Shown: one piece after another, positions 27,493 to 36,488 of the stretch
How positions within the stretch are numbered: the stretch's first letter is position 1
Layout of the letters: the number at the start of each line of letters is the position of its first letter
NCBI RefSeq assembly: GCF_001884135.1
Contig: NZ_MAOC01000025.1
Location: forward strand, 1-37,652
Direction of reading: 5' to 3'
From: Bacillus nitratireducens
GTDB lineage: Bacteria > Bacillota > Bacilli > Bacillales > Bacillaceae_G
DNA length: 37,652 nucleotides
Position numbers and translations under genes: made by a program
Notes under the pieces: generated by a model
The model's input: the letters and a program-made list of their open reading frames with translations, nothing else
What the model was told of the DNA's origin: nothing
The model's database searches: none

Positions 27493-27515
27493 AACAGGGG
27501 ATTTATCCTGTTTTC
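27493..27515 (+). terminator. Terminator-like hairpin after pulA
   Basis: AACAGGG pairs with TCCTGTT around ATTTA, then TTTC. Short and with few Ts. Confidence 0.5.
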
Positions 27516-27564
27516 GGCTTATGCCAAGTTTTCTTTTCATTCAACTACAGTAAAATATATGAAT

Positions 27565-27600
27565 CCACAACATGTGTAGAAATGTTGCGGTTTTTCTTTT
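27565..27600 (+). terminator. Second terminator, 42 bp before ytmP
   Basis: CCACAACAT (27565-27573) pairs with ATGTTGCGG (27582-27590) with one A-C mismatch, followed by TTTTTCTTTT. It lies close to the ytmP start, so it either backs up pulA termination or attenuates ytmP. Confidence 0.65.
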
Positions 27601-27641
27601 CATAACTATAAAAGATAAGGATTTGTTAACGGGTAATGAAT

Positions 27642-28433
27642 ATGGAATGGTTGGAACAATTATTAGGAAAAGAGTGGAGTCTTATACCGGCTGGTGGAGT
27701 AACGGGCGATGCATATATTGCGCAAAACGGAAAACAAAAGTTATTTTTAAAGCGGAATACATCGCCCTTTTTAGCGGTATTGTCAGCAGAAGGAATTGTT
27801 CCAAAATTACTTTGGACAAGAAGGGTAACGAACGGTGATGTAATTTCTGCGCAAAAATGGCTTCCGGGACAGAAGTTAGAGCCAGAGGATATGAAACTAG
27901 AACGTGTTGCGAAACTTTTGAAGAAAATACACTCCTCTAAAGCGCTTGTGCAGATGATTCAAAGGCTAGGAAAGCAGCCGCTTCATGCGCAAGAGTTATT
28001 ACAACAATTACAACTTGTTTTAAGAGGAGATATAAGAGTTGATGAAACAATTCAGCAAGGTCTTCAATATTTAACAGAGTCATTAAAAGATATTGAGTAC
28101 GATGAATTCGTTGTATGCCATTGTGATGTAAACCATAACAATTGGATATTGTCGGATGAAGATGAATTGTTTTTAATTGATTGGGATGGAGCTGTGATTG
28201 CTGACCCAGCTTTAGACCTTGGTATGTTATTATATTGGTATGTTCCGCGTCATGAATGGAGTGAGTGGCTCGGATATTATGATGTTGAACTAGATGAATC
28301 ATTGCTTAGGCGTATGAGATGGTATGTTATAGCACAAACGATTTTATCTATTCAATGGCACACAACAAAAAAGCAGCAAGCAGAAGCTAAATATTGGCAT
28401 CAATATTTACAGCAACTACTTGCTTCAGAATAA
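27642..28433 (+). CDS. ytmP: YtmP-like aminoglycoside/choline kinase-fold protein
   Basis: 263 residues from the ATG at 27642 (GGGT 7 nt upstream); the ATG at 27636 would add two residues but sits on that site. Phosphotransferase fold: N-terminal lobe with PAGGVTGDAYIA and a lysine in KLFLKRNT, catalytic loop HCDVNHNN (His160, Asp162, Asn167) and metal-binding LIDWDGA (Asp180). Substrate unknown. B. subtilis YtmP lies at the same place, before ytzH and trmB. Its stop is 3 nt from the stop of the convergent ytzH, with no terminator between them. Confidence 0.87.
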   Translation: MEWLEQLLGKEWSLIPAGGVTGDAYIAQNGKQKLFLKRNTSPFLAVLSAEGIVPKLLWTRRVTNGDVISAQKWLPGQKLEPEDMKLERVAKLLKKIHSSKALVQMIQRLGKQPLHAQELLQQLQLVLRGDIRVDETIQQGLQYLTESLKDIEYDEFVVCHCDVNHNNWILSDEDELFLIDWDGAVIADPALDLGMLLYWYVPRHEWSEWLGYYDVELDESLLRRMRWYVIAQTILSIQWHTTKKQQAEAKYWHQYLQQLLASE

Positions 28434-28436
28434 TAC

Positions 28437-28715
28437 TTAAGAAAAATTGTCCATTCCAGCAATCCACTGAGTAAGTTGTTCTTGATTATTGGAAATATGG
28501 TTGTCCAAATTAGAGGAAGATTTACCCGATTGACTATAAGAATATACATCGTTTAGCATTGCTTTAGCGTCACTACTTATACTATCGTTTGCGAGTAACG
28601 ATTGAATGAGGCGCTCTAATTGCTCGCATTCAGAAACTGTCCCGCAGCAATCACTTTGATGGTTGACTAAAATATCTTTTAACACTTCTAATTGATGCTG
28701 TTGATTAATTGGCAT
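28437..28715 (-). CDS. ytzH: YtzH-like protein
   Basis: 92 residues, mostly helical. It begins PINQQHQLEVLKDILVNHQSDCCGTVSECEQLERLIQ with a CC pair and one more Cys; this agrees with the YtzH family found between ytmP and trmB in Bacillus. Function unknown. ATG with AAAGGATGAT upstream. Since ytmP and ytzH converge with 3 nt between stops and no hairpin there, their transcripts should overlap. Confidence 0.85.
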   Translation of the reverse strand: MPINQQHQLEVLKDILVNHQSDCCGTVSECEQLERLIQSLLANDSISSDAKAMLNDVYSYSQSGKSSSNLDNHISNNQEQLTQWIAGMDNFS

Positions 28716-28844
28716 GAACGGATCATCCTTTCGAGTGTTTTTCTCTCACTGGAAATGTAAGAGAAAAAGCTGTTTCGTCATGGAATGTTTAATGCTTTAT
28801 GTAGTTTTTATCAAAATGGTACATCTTATACTTGAAAGAAACGG

Positions 28845-28873
28845 ACCGAGTGCTCGTACGTGCTTGGTTTTTT
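28845..28873 (+). terminator. Plus-strand terminator between ytzH and trmB
   Basis: ACCGAGTGC (28845-28853) pairs with GTGCTTGGT (28860-28868) using several G-T pairs around TCGTAC, followed by TTTTT. There is no plus-strand gene just before it except ytmP, 410 bp away, so it either ends the ytmP transcript antisense to ytzH or attenuates trmB. Confidence 0.55.
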
Positions 28874-28923
28874 GTTTGATAGATTGATTAAAACAGAAAG
28901 AAGGAATTTTTCCTTTAAAATAG

Positions 28924-29617
<694 letters not shown>

Positions 29618-29671
29618 TAGCTAAAACAATCAGAATTTTATGTTAATATTAAAAAGAAAGGGGGATGAAAG

Positions 29672-30526
29672 ATGGAACATTTACAAATTGGAAATATAAA
29701 AGTGACATGGCTAAAAGGTGGGAATACACATTTAGATGGAGGTGCAATGTTTGGAGTTGTGCCGAAAGTACTTTGGTCACGCAAATATCAACATAATGAT
29801 ACAAACCATATTTATTTACGAACAGATCCGTTACTTTTGCAAACGAAAGAAGGAAACATGCTTATTGATTCTGGAATAGGAAACGGTAAGTTAAATGAGA
29901 AAATGAAGCGAAATCAAGGTGTAACAGAAGAATCATCGGTTTATGAATCGTTAGAAAAACTGGGTCTAAAGCCTGAAGATATTCATTACGTCTTAATGAC
30001 GCATCTTCATTTTGATCATGCATCTGGTTTAACAAGGCGGGAAGGAGATCACTTTGTGCCTACGTTTCCGAATGCGAAAGTTTACGTAAGTGAAACGGAA
30101 TGGAATGAAATGAGGAATCCAAATATTAGATCGCGTAATACATACTGGACGGAAAATTGGGAGCCGATTGTAGATAAAGTTGTTACCTTTCAGCAAGAAA
30201 TAGAAATTACGGATGAAATAAAAATGGCGCATACGGGTGGTCATAGTGATGGACATGCCGTTGTCGTCCTTGAAAGTCAGGGTGAAACGATGCTTCATTT
30301 AGCAGACATTTTACCGACGCATGCACATCAAAATGTATTATGGGTAATGGCCTACGATGACTATCCAATGACATCGATTGAACATAAACAAAAGTGGATG
30401 AAGTATGGTGCTGAGAAAGAAGCATGGTTTACGTTTTATCATGACGCGTATTACCGTGCAGTAAAGTGGAATGAGGAAGGGCATATCGTAGAAAAAATAG
30501 AGCGAAAAACGAGTATAGAAGCTTAA
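29672..30526 (+). CDS. ytnP: YtnP-like metallo-beta-lactamase-fold lactonase
   Basis: 284 residues. The dinuclear zinc motif is HLHFDH (His111, His113, Asp115, His116), with a later HTGGHSDGH block near residue 187 and [10 protein letters not shown] near 208, the usual MBL-fold ligands. B. subtilis YtnP, encoded next to trmB, degrades lactone signals of Streptomyces and is described as a quorum-quenching lactonase; the same role here is inferred from homology and position. No signal peptide. ATG with AAAGGGGGAT upstream. Ends at a long hairpin. Confidence 0.88.
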   Translation: MEHLQIGNIKVTWLKGGNTHLDGGAMFGVVPKVLWSRKYQHNDTNHIYLRTDPLLLQTKEGNMLIDSGIGNGKLNEKMKRNQGVTEESSVYESLEKLGLKPEDIHYVLMTHLHFDHASGLTRREGDHFVPTFPNAKVYVSETEWNEMRNPNIRSRNTYWTENWEPIVDKVVTFQQEIEITDEIKMAHTGGHSDGHAVVVLESQGETMLHLADILPTHAHQNVLWVMAYDDYPMTSIEHKQKWMKYGAEKEAWFTFYHDAYYRAVKWNEEGHIVEKIERKTSIEA

Positions 30527-30574
30527 AAAGAGGAGGTTGTTCCAGAATGTTTGTTGGAGCAGCCTCTTTTTTTA
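30525..30574 (+). terminator. Rho-independent terminator of ytnP
   Basis: A long imperfect stem, AAAAAGAGGAGGTTGTTCCA with TGGAGCAGCCTCTTTTT, then more Ts. Confidence 0.85.
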
Positions 30575-30586
30575 TTGTCGGCGATT

Positions 30587-30620
30587 AAAAAAATAAGAGG
30601 TTCACCTAATGGGAACCCTC
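30587..30620 (-). terminator. Terminator of ytzB
   Basis: On the minus strand GAGGGTTC pairs with GAACCTC (one bulged G) and is followed by TTATTTTTTT. Confidence 0.7.
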
Positions 30621-30624
30621 CTTT

Positions 30625-30936
30625 TTATGCTGCTATAACCTCTAAAACAGTGCCTGTTTTAGCATCAACTAAAAATTCAAATCTTTCTTGTATATCATCT
30701 AACATCGTTGTAAGGCCACCGCGATACACTTCGTATGCGACATCATATTTTTCAAATGTCTCTGGAACCATATGTACCCAAGAGCCAGTAATTTCACCTT
30801 TATGACTTAATGCTTGTTTCACCATTTTCAATGCTTTTTCTGAAGAAATATGGGATTGTTCTTGCACTTTGTTTGCAACGAAATAACCAGCTGCGAACCC
30901 AACGCCAAGACCTGCTACTAAACCTTTCCAGCTCAT
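30625..30936 (-). CDS. ytzB: YtzB-like PepSY-domain protein
   Basis: 103 residues. One N-terminal hydrophobic segment (LVAGLGVGFAAGYFVA, residues 6-21) acts as a membrane anchor; the rest, from ISSEKALKMVKQALSHKGEITGSW to FEFLVDAKTGTVLEVIAA, has the helix-plus-sheet pattern of a PepSY domain. Such domains are thought to modulate extracytoplasmic enzymes. ATG with TGAGGTGA upstream. Placed between ytnP and ytoP as in B. subtilis. Confidence 0.82.
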   Translation of the reverse strand: MSWKGLVAGLGVGFAAGYFVANKVQEQSHISSEKALKMVKQALSHKGEITGSWVHMVPETFEKYDVAYEVYRGGLTTMLDDIQERFEFLVDAKTGTVLEVIAA

Positions 30937-31084
30937 ATATTCACCTCAATTCTGTAAAATAAAAATAGTGTACCGATAATAATTATAATGCAAACGCAAC
31001 TAAAAAAGAAGAAACTAGAAACATTTCGAAAATTTCGTTACAATAAAAGAGGTATTCTACTAAGGTTTGAAAGAAGGGGACTTC

Positions 31085-32158
31085 GTGAATAAAGAGACAT
31101 TACAATTATTTCGTACGTTAACAGAATTACAAGGTGCATCAGGTTTCGAACATGATGTACGCCGTTTTATGAAGCAAGAATTAAGCAAATATGCGGATGA
31201 AATTGTACAAGACGGTTTAGGTAGCGTATTTGGTCTGAAAAAAGGGGACGAAACTGGCCCACGTGTTCTTGTAGCAGGTCATATGGATGAAGTAGGTTTC
31301 ATGGTTACGCAAATTACGAAAAACGGAATGCTTCGTTTTCAAACGTTAGGCGGCTGGTGGAGCCAAGTGTTATTAGCACAGCGCGTACAAGTTATGACAA
31401 AGAATGGTCCTGTTATTGGGGTTGTTGGTTCTATTCCTCCTCATTTATTAAGTGACGCGCAACGTGCAAAACCGATGGATATAAAAAATATGTTAATTGA
31501 TATAGGTGCAGATAGCTATGAAGATGCGATTGAGATTGGTGTAAAACCAGGACAACAAATCGTGCCAATCTGCCCGTTTACGCCGATGGCAAATGAAAAG
31601 AAAATTATGGCGAAAGCTTGGGACAACCGTTACGGATGTGGCCTTGCAATCGAATTACTAAAAGAGTTAAAAGACGAAACTTTACCAAACACATTATACT
31701 CTGGTGCGACTGTACAAGAAGAAGTTGGTCTTCGTGGTGCACAAACTGCTGCAAATATGATTCAGCCAGACATTTTCTATGCGCTTGATGCAAGTCCAGC
31801 AAACGATGCGTCTGGTGATAAAACGCAGTTCGGTCAATTAGGAAAAGGTGCTCTTCTTCGTATTTATGACCGCACAATGGTAACTCATAGAGGAATGCGC
31901 GAATTCATTTTAGATACAGCAGAAACACATAACATTCCGTACCAATACTTTATTTCACAAGGTGGTACAGATGCAGGCCGTGTACATACAAGTAACTCTG
32001 GTATCCCATCAGCAGTAATTGGTGTTTGTGCACGCTATATTCATACACATGCTTCTATTTTACATGTTGATGATTATGCAGCTGCGAAGGAACTAATTAC
32101 GAAGCTTGTGAGAGCGACGGACAAAACGACGTTAGAGACAATTAAGAATAACGCGTAA
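31085..32158 (+). CDS. ytoP: M42-family glutamyl/tetrahedral aminopeptidase YtoP
   Basis: 357 residues from the GTG at 31085, which has AAGGGG 5 nt upstream; an in-frame TTG at 31067 lacks one. Two-metal cytosolic aminopeptidase. Ligands expected for M42 are His66 and Asp68 in VAGHMDEVG, Asp180 in AWDNRYGCG, catalytic Glu212 and ligand Glu213 in [10 protein letters not shown], Asp235 in ALDASPA, and a late His in [13 protein letters not shown]. These enzymes form dodecameric tetrahedra that trim peptides. Corresponds to B. subtilis YtoP by position. Followed by a terminator. Confidence 0.92.
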   Translation: MNKETLQLFRTLTELQGASGFEHDVRRFMKQELSKYADEIVQDGLGSVFGLKKGDETGPRVLVAGHMDEVGFMVTQITKNGMLRFQTLGGWWSQVLLAQRVQVMTKNGPVIGVVGSIPPHLLSDAQRAKPMDIKNMLIDIGADSYEDAIEIGVKPGQQIVPICPFTPMANEKKIMAKAWDNRYGCGLAIELLKELKDETLPNTLYSGATVQEEVGLRGAQTAANMIQPDIFYALDASPANDASGDKTQFGQLGKGALLRIYDRTMVTHRGMREFILDTAETHNIPYQYFISQGGTDAGRVHTSNSGIPSAVIGVCARYIHTHASILHVDDYAAAKELITKLVRATDKTTLETIKNNA

Positions 32159-32159
32159 A

Positions 32160-32188
32160 GAGGAAGGGTGAAAAACCCTTCTTTTTTT
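32160..32188 (+). terminator. Rho-independent terminator of ytoP
   Basis: GAAGGGT pairs with ACCCTTC across a GAAAA loop, followed by seven Ts (32182-32188). Confidence 0.82.
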
Positions 32189-32404
32189 AGGTTGAATAGA
32201 TGACCCAGCGATGAATGGGCGCGGTCAGTGCCTAGTTGGTGCTCGAGCGATGTATTAAGACTGCGGGTAGGAAGAGAGAGGAAGGTTGGTTTTGAGTTCG
32301 AGGACGGTAATGTTGAGGGAAGCCACCTTCTTTTTTAGGTTGAATAGGTGACCCAGTGGTGAGTGGTAGCGGTCAGTTTTTAATAGATGCTCGTACCACG
32401 TATA
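32177..32404 (+). repeat. Direct repeat pair of ~80 bp, unclassified
   Basis: Copy 1 (32177-32256) and copy 2 (32326-32404) both run CCTTC, T6-7, AGGTTGAATA, TGACCCAG, then AGCGGTCAGT or GCGGTCAGT and a TGCTCG block. They are about three-quarters identical and start 149 bp apart. Each begins in a terminator-like 3' arm with its T-run (ACCCTTC or CCACCTTC). It does not match bcr1. The 69 bp between the copies is G-rich and shows nothing I recognise. Confidence 0.7.
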
Positions 32405-32454
32405 AAGGGTGGTTTTATTAAGACGAAAAGATGAATTTTATAGAGGTGAACAAA

Positions 32455-32964
32455 ATGAAAGTAGTAGTTGGATCGAAGAATAAAACGAAGGTTGGGGCTG
32501 TGGAGAAGGTTTGGAAAGATGCTGAAGTTACATCTCTTTCTGTTCCATCAGGAGTAGCAAACCAGCCTTTCTCAGATGAAGAGACAATGCAAGGAGCGGT
32601 AAATAGAGCGAAGCGAGCGCTGCAGGAAGGAGAAGCTCAAATCGGTATTGGGCTAGAAGGCGGCGTAATGAAAACAGCGCACGGTTTATTTATGTGCAAC
32701 TGGGGCGCGCTAGCGACAAGTGATGGGAAAACATTTGTTGCTGGCGGGGCACGTATTAAGTTACCGGACGATTTTTTAGCACCTCTTGAAGAAGGAAAAG
32801 AGCTAGGTGAAGTGATGGAAGAGTTTGTAGAGCGAAAAGATATTCGTAGTCATGAAGGTGCTATCGGTATTTTTACAGATGATTATGTCGACCGAACTGA
32901 ATTATTTGTACACGTTGTTAAGTTACTTGTTGGGCAATATAAGTATGATGAAAAGCAAGCATAA
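32455..32964 (+). CDS. Inosine/xanthosine triphosphatase (DUF84/YjjX family)
   Basis: 169 residues from the ATG at 32455, with AGAGGTGA 6 nt upstream; an earlier in-frame ATG at 32431 lies before that site. Motifs KVVVGSKNKTKVGAVEKV at the start, QPFSDEETMQGAVNRAKRAL near residues 41-60, and IGLEGGV near 68-74 are those of the YjjX/DUF84 family, which removes non-canonical purine nucleotides (ITP, XTP) from the pool. The family's usual length is 165-180. Follows the unclassified direct repeat region. Confidence 0.87.
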   Translation: MKVVVGSKNKTKVGAVEKVWKDAEVTSLSVPSGVANQPFSDEETMQGAVNRAKRALQEGEAQIGIGLEGGVMKTAHGLFMCNWGALATSDGKTFVAGGARIKLPDDFLAPLEEGKELGEVMEEFVERKDIRSHEGAIGIFTDDYVDRTELFVHVVKLLVGQYKYDEKQA

Positions 32965-33046
32965 ACCTTGCACCATGCGCGATGTATGGTAGTATAAAGA
33001 AAAGATTATAGTGTAAAAAGTGCACTCGTTAGAGGAGGAAATATAG

Positions 33047-33361
33047 ATGAAATCATTAGAAAGCATGGAACAATTCCAAGAATTAAAAAATGAAGAGAAT
33101 GTAGTCTTCATGTTCTCAGCAGAATGGTGCCCAGATTGCCGTTTCGTTGATCCATTTATGCCAGAAGTAGAAGAGAAGTATAGTGATTTCTCATTTTACT
33201 ATGTAGATCGTGATGAGTTTATTGATCTATGCGTGAAATTAGACGTATTTGGCATTCCGAGCTTTGTAGCGTACAATAAAGGTGAAGAAACTGGACGCTA
33301 TGTAAACAAAGATCGTAAAACACAAGAGCAAATCGAAGAGTTTATTGAAGGTTTAAAATAA
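33047..33361 (+). CDS. ytpP: Thioredoxin-like protein YtpP
   Basis: 104 residues, one thioredoxin fold. The redox motif is WCPDC (Cys28, Cys31), unlike WCGPC of housekeeping thioredoxin, and the cis-proline loop is GIPSF near residue 75. Cytosolic. ATG with AGAGGAGG upstream. Same place as B. subtilis ytpP, before ytpQ and ytpR. Partner proteins unknown. Confidence 0.9.
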   Translation: MKSLESMEQFQELKNEENVVFMFSAEWCPDCRFVDPFMPEVEEKYSDFSFYYVDRDEFIDLCVKLDVFGIPSFVAYNKGEETGRYVNKDRKTQEQIEEFIEGLK

Positions 33362-33389
33362 GACAATTAGCCAATTGAATTGTAAAAAC

Positions 33390-33422
33390 AACCTCTACCT
33401 TCGCGGGGGAGGTTATTTTTTT
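33390..33422 (+). terminator. Terminator after ytpP
   Basis: AACCTC (33390-33395) pairs with GAGGTT (33409-33414), inner CC/GG pairs, then ATTTTTTTT. It lies only 19 bp before the ytpQ start. Confidence 0.7.
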
Positions 33423-33440
33423 GGAAGGGAGGAAAAAGAG

Positions 33441-34253
33441 ATGAAAATGACAAGTAAAAAGATGAAAGACGAGTTAATGAAGAAATTATCTCGACCAGAA
33501 TGGAATTTTCATTATGATAGCGAGAAAGAAGTTCTTCGTATTGAACAAACAGACTCGAAAAAAGGTATTAACGTATCACTTCCAGGAGTAGTAGCAAAAT
33601 GGGAAGTGAATAAAGAAAAGGCGATTGAAGAGGTCGCTTATTACGTACAAGAAGCGCTAATTGCAATGCATAAAGAAGAAAATAGCACGGCGAAAATTTT
33701 ACCTGTTATTCGCTCTACTTCTTTCCCGAAACAATCAGAAGAAGGAAATCCGTTTATTATGACGGACCACACGGCGGAAACACGTATTTACTATGCGCTA
33801 GATTCTAATAAAACGTATCGATTAATTGATGAGCGTTTATTGCAAAAATTAGAGCTTACAGAGCAACAAGTACGTGAAATGGCATTATTTAATGCTCGCT
33901 CATTAGGTTATGAATTTAAGCAGGACACAGTAGCAGGTAATACATTCTACTTTTTAAACACAAATGATGGGTATGATGCGACTCGTATTTTAAACGAATC
34001 GTTACTACAATCGATGCGTGAAAAGATCTCTGGTGACATGGTTGTGGCAGTTCCTCACCAAGATGTATTAATTATTGCTGATATCGTCAACGAAATCGGT
34101 TATGATATTATTGCACAAATGACAATGAAATTTTTTGCCGAAGGGCATGTTCCGATTACATCACTTTCATTCGTATATGAAGATGGGGACTTCGAACCAA
34201 TCTTTATTTTAGCGAAGAATCGGAAGAAGACAGATGGAAAAGAGAAAGGATGA
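33441..34253 (+). CDS. ytpQ: YtpQ, DUF1444 protein
   Basis: 270 residues from the ATG at 33441 (GGGAGG upstream); frames open further upstream pass through the ytpP terminator and were excluded. No signal peptide or membrane helix. Charged N-terminal helix ([20 protein letters not shown]), a LPGVVAKWE strand region, and the [24 protein letters not shown] block near residues 195-220 agree with DUF1444 proteins, of unknown function, encoded beside ytpR in Bacillus. The stop overlaps a possible ytpR start. Confidence 0.88.
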   Translation: MKMTSKKMKDELMKKLSRPEWNFHYDSEKEVLRIEQTDSKKGINVSLPGVVAKWEVNKEKAIEEVAYYVQEALIAMHKEENSTAKILPVIRSTSFPKQSEEGNPFIMTDHTAETRIYYALDSNKTYRLIDERLLQKLELTEQQVREMALFNARSLGYEFKQDTVAGNTFYFLNTNDGYDATRILNESLLQSMREKISGDMVVAVPHQDVLIIADIVNEIGYDIIAQMTMKFFAEGHVPITSLSFVYEDGDFEPIFILAKNRKKTDGKEKG

Positions 34254-34258
34254 ACGAA

Positions 34259-34864
34259 GTGAACGTTTTTTACAACCTTGAAGGAATTGGTGACACTTTA
34301 ATTGTTACCTTACAAGATATTACTTTAGAAAACCGTACATTTGACCGCAAAGGAGATGTTGCTCGTGTATACGATCGTGAAAGCAACGTAACAGCAGGAT
34401 TCAACATCTTTAATGCATCTTCTTATGTGGAAGTAACAGATAACGGAAACGTTACATTAACGAAAGAGTTTGTTGAAAAAATTAACGGAATTTTAGCGAA
34501 GAATGGCTTTGAAGAAAAAGTAGAAGCTGATTTTACGCCGAAATTTGTTGTAGGCTATGTAGCTGAAAAAGAGAAGCATCCAAATGCTGATAAATTAAAC
34601 ATTTGTACAGTAGAAATCGGTACAGAAACATTACAAATCGTATGTGGTGCACCAAACGTTGATGCAGGACAAAAAGTTGTCGTTGCAAAAATCGGCGCTG
34701 TAATGCCAAGTGGTATGTTAATTAAACCAGCTGAACTTCGCGGTGTTCCTTCTTCTGGAATGATTTGCTCTGCACGTGAATTAGAGCTTCCAGACGCTCC
34801 ACAAGAAAAAGGTATTCTTGTATTAGAAGACAGCTTTGAAGTTGGACAAGAATTTAAATTTTAA
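34259..34864 (+). CDS. ytpR: YtpR, PheT-like tRNA-binding-domain protein
   Basis: 201 residues from the GTG at 34259, which has GAAAGG 8 nt upstream and yields the usual MNVFYN start; the ATG at 34250, overlapping the ytpQ stop, would add three residues but has the ribosome site touching it. Residues ~95-200 form an EMAP/PheT-type tRNA-binding domain: VVGYVAEKEKHPNADKLNICTVEIG, QIVCGAPNVDAGQKVVVAKIGAVMPSG and SSGMICSARELEL. Related to the N-terminal part of PheRS beta but not a synthetase. Role unknown; binds tRNA or structured RNA by family. Confidence 0.9.
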   Translation: MNVFYNLEGIGDTLIVTLQDITLENRTFDRKGDVARVYDRESNVTAGFNIFNASSYVEVTDNGNVTLTKEFVEKINGILAKNGFEEKVEADFTPKFVVGYVAEKEKHPNADKLNICTVEIGTETLQIVCGAPNVDAGQKVVVAKIGAVMPSGMLIKPAELRGVPSSGMICSARELELPDAPQEKGILVLEDSFEVGQEFKF

Positions 34865-34874
34865 TTGATATAAG

Positions 34875-34910
34875 AAAAAGTAGTCTCACAATATGTGGGG
34901 CTATTTTTTT
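34875..34910 (+). terminator. Rho-independent terminator of ytpR
   Basis: AAAAAGTAGTCTCACA pairs with TGTGGGGCTATTTTT (several G-T pairs) around AT, followed by Ts. Confidence 0.75.
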
Positions 34911-35008
34911 ATGCGAAATTCTTAGGATTGTAACGTTTCTCTTCAAAATCTATATTGTATTTTGAAAATGTATTAGGTAAAATTTAGAAAAAAGAAGGGG
35001 ATAGACGT

Positions 35009-35353
35009 ATGAAACAACAACCAAAAATTGCAGAACTTCTGAAACGAATTGAAACTTCAAAACAGCAAGATATCGAGTTAGGTTCCTATGAAATTTATTT
35101 GTTTAGCGAAAGTGAATTAGAAAAAGGGCAAGTCGGTTATCGATATGATAAACATAAAAATTCATTAATAAGTGAAGGGAATGGGAAGTGGCAAGAAGGA
35201 TGGATTTCGATCGGATATGAAACGGATATGGGCGATCCAGTTTTCGTGAATGTGGATGATGACGTTTATCCGGTTTATACTGCAGAGCGTGGTACAGAAA
35301 CGTGGCAGCCTGTTTATATTGGAAGTATGGATGAGATTATACAACAATTATAA
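35009..35353 (+). CDS. Small SUKH (SMI1/KNR4)-like protein
   Basis: 114 residues. After a helical start (PKIAELLKRIETSK) comes GYRYDKHKNSLI, GKWQEGWISIGYETDMGDPVFVNVDDDVYPVYTAERGTETW and a final helix SMDEIIQQL. The 'W..GWI.IG.....GDP.FV......PVY.....G...W' pattern resembles SUKH-fold proteins, which are often immunity proteins against contact-dependent or polymorphic toxins, but the protein is short and the match is by eye. ATG with AAGGGGAT upstream. No signal. It and the next gene stand between ytpR and sftA, neighbours in B. subtilis. An antitoxin-like role is speculation; no toxin is seen. Confidence 0.6.
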   Translation: MKQQPKIAELLKRIETSKQQDIELGSYEIYLFSESELEKGQVGYRYDKHKNSLISEGNGKWQEGWISIGYETDMGDPVFVNVDDDVYPVYTAERGTETWQPVYIGSMDEIIQQL

Positions 35354-35393
35354 GAAATACTTTGAGTCCGGTGCAAAGTGATGGGAGAGAAGC

Positions 35394-36332
35394 ATGAAGT
35401 ATATAAAAATAATGAGCATGATTGCATTCATTGGAATATATATGGGAGGTTGTTCGCAAGAAGAGCCGAAAAAAGAAACAACATCTTCTGTACAACAAAA
35501 AAACGATGATAAAAAGGAAGACGCACCGGTAGAAAAGCAGCAAGAAGAACCGCAAGCAATTCAAACGAATGAGCAAGTGGAACATAAGCAGGAGGAAGTG
35601 CCAGCCGAGGAAAAGAAAGAGGAAACTACGCCAGTGCAGCCAACTGAACAACCGCTGCAAAATAATGAGCAAAAAGTAGAGAGTAATGAAAAACAAGGAA
35701 AGTTTCTTGTCGTTATTGATCCAGGGCATCAACAAAAAGCGAATTTAAATTTAGAGCCGATTGGACCAGGAGCAGCGACGCAAAAATATAAAGTGACAGA
35801 TGGTACAACTGGTGTTGTAACGAAAAAGAGGGAATCAGTTCTTGTATTAGAAATGGCTTTTCTATTGAAAGAAAAACTGGAAGCAAAAGGTATACAAGTG
35901 TTGATGACGAGAACGGCTCATGAGGTTGATATAAGTAATAAGGAAAGAGCGACATTTGCGAATGATCATAAGGCGAATTTATTTTTACGTCTTCATGCAG
36001 ACGGTTCTGAAAACCAAAACCAAAGTGGGTTCGCTGTATTGACGCCAGCAGAAGGAAGTCCATATACGAAAGAAATTTATGCGGAAAGTCTTCAAATCTC
36101 TCAAACAATTATAAACAAAATGAGGCAAAATCATCAGGTGAAAGTAAATGGAATTAAATTTCGGGATGATCTTTCTGGATTTAATTGGTCAAAAGTTCCG
36201 GGAGTACTATTGGAACTTGGATTTATGTCAAACCCTGAAGAAGACAAAAAATTATCTGACCCACAGTATGTAAATTCTTTATTGCAAAGTGTAACGGATA
36301 GTGTGGATGAATATCGGAAGAGTAAAGATTAA
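35394..36332 (+). CDS. Lipoprotein N-acetylmuramoyl-L-alanine amidase (Amidase_3)
   Basis: 312 residues. Lipoprotein signal: hydrophobic IMSMIAFIGIYMGG then Cys20, so it is probably anchored outside the membrane. Residues 21-100 are a Glu/Gln/Lys-rich linker. The amidase domain is 104-310 with zinc ligands His112 (VVIDPGHQQ), Glu147 (KRESVLVL) and His201 (LRLHADG), and catalytic Glu274 (LLELGFMSNP). It cleaves the stem peptide from MurNAc in peptidoglycan. ATG with GGGAGAGAAG upstream. Many Bacillus amidases of this type act in sporulation or germination; which process this serves is not visible. Confidence 0.9.
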   Translation: MKYIKIMSMIAFIGIYMGGCSQEEPKKETTSSVQQKNDDKKEDAPVEKQQEEPQAIQTNEQVEHKQEEVPAEEKKEETTPVQPTEQPLQNNEQKVESNEKQGKFLVVIDPGHQQKANLNLEPIGPGAATQKYKVTDGTTGVVTKKRESVLVLEMAFLLKEKLEAKGIQVLMTRTAHEVDISNKERATFANDHKANLFLRLHADGSENQNQSGFAVLTPAEGSPYTKEIYAESLQISQTIINKMRQNHQVKVNGIKFRDDLSGFNWSKVPGVLLELGFMSNPEEDKKLSDPQYVNSLLQSVTDSVDEYRKSKD

Positions 36333-36363
36333 ACGGGGTCTTACATGTAAGACCTCGTTTTTC
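36330..36363 (+). terminator. Rho-independent terminator of the amidase gene
   Basis: AAACGGGGTCTTAC pairs with GTAAGACCTCGTTT around AT, then TTTC. It overlaps the stop codon. Confidence 0.82.
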
Positions 36364-36488
36364 ATATAGAAAAACAATCGCGAATTAGAATATTATGGAT
36401 AAAACTAATATGCTTAATTTTACCTGCACTTTTTGCCGAATGCTGATACAATAAAGGATGTTACTATTTAGTAGAAAGAGTGGTAAAC

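Noticed and set aside
27572-27838. 88-codon plus frame overlapping ytmP
   Set aside because: Runs in another frame through the hairpin and the ytmP start; ytmP has clear kinase motifs.
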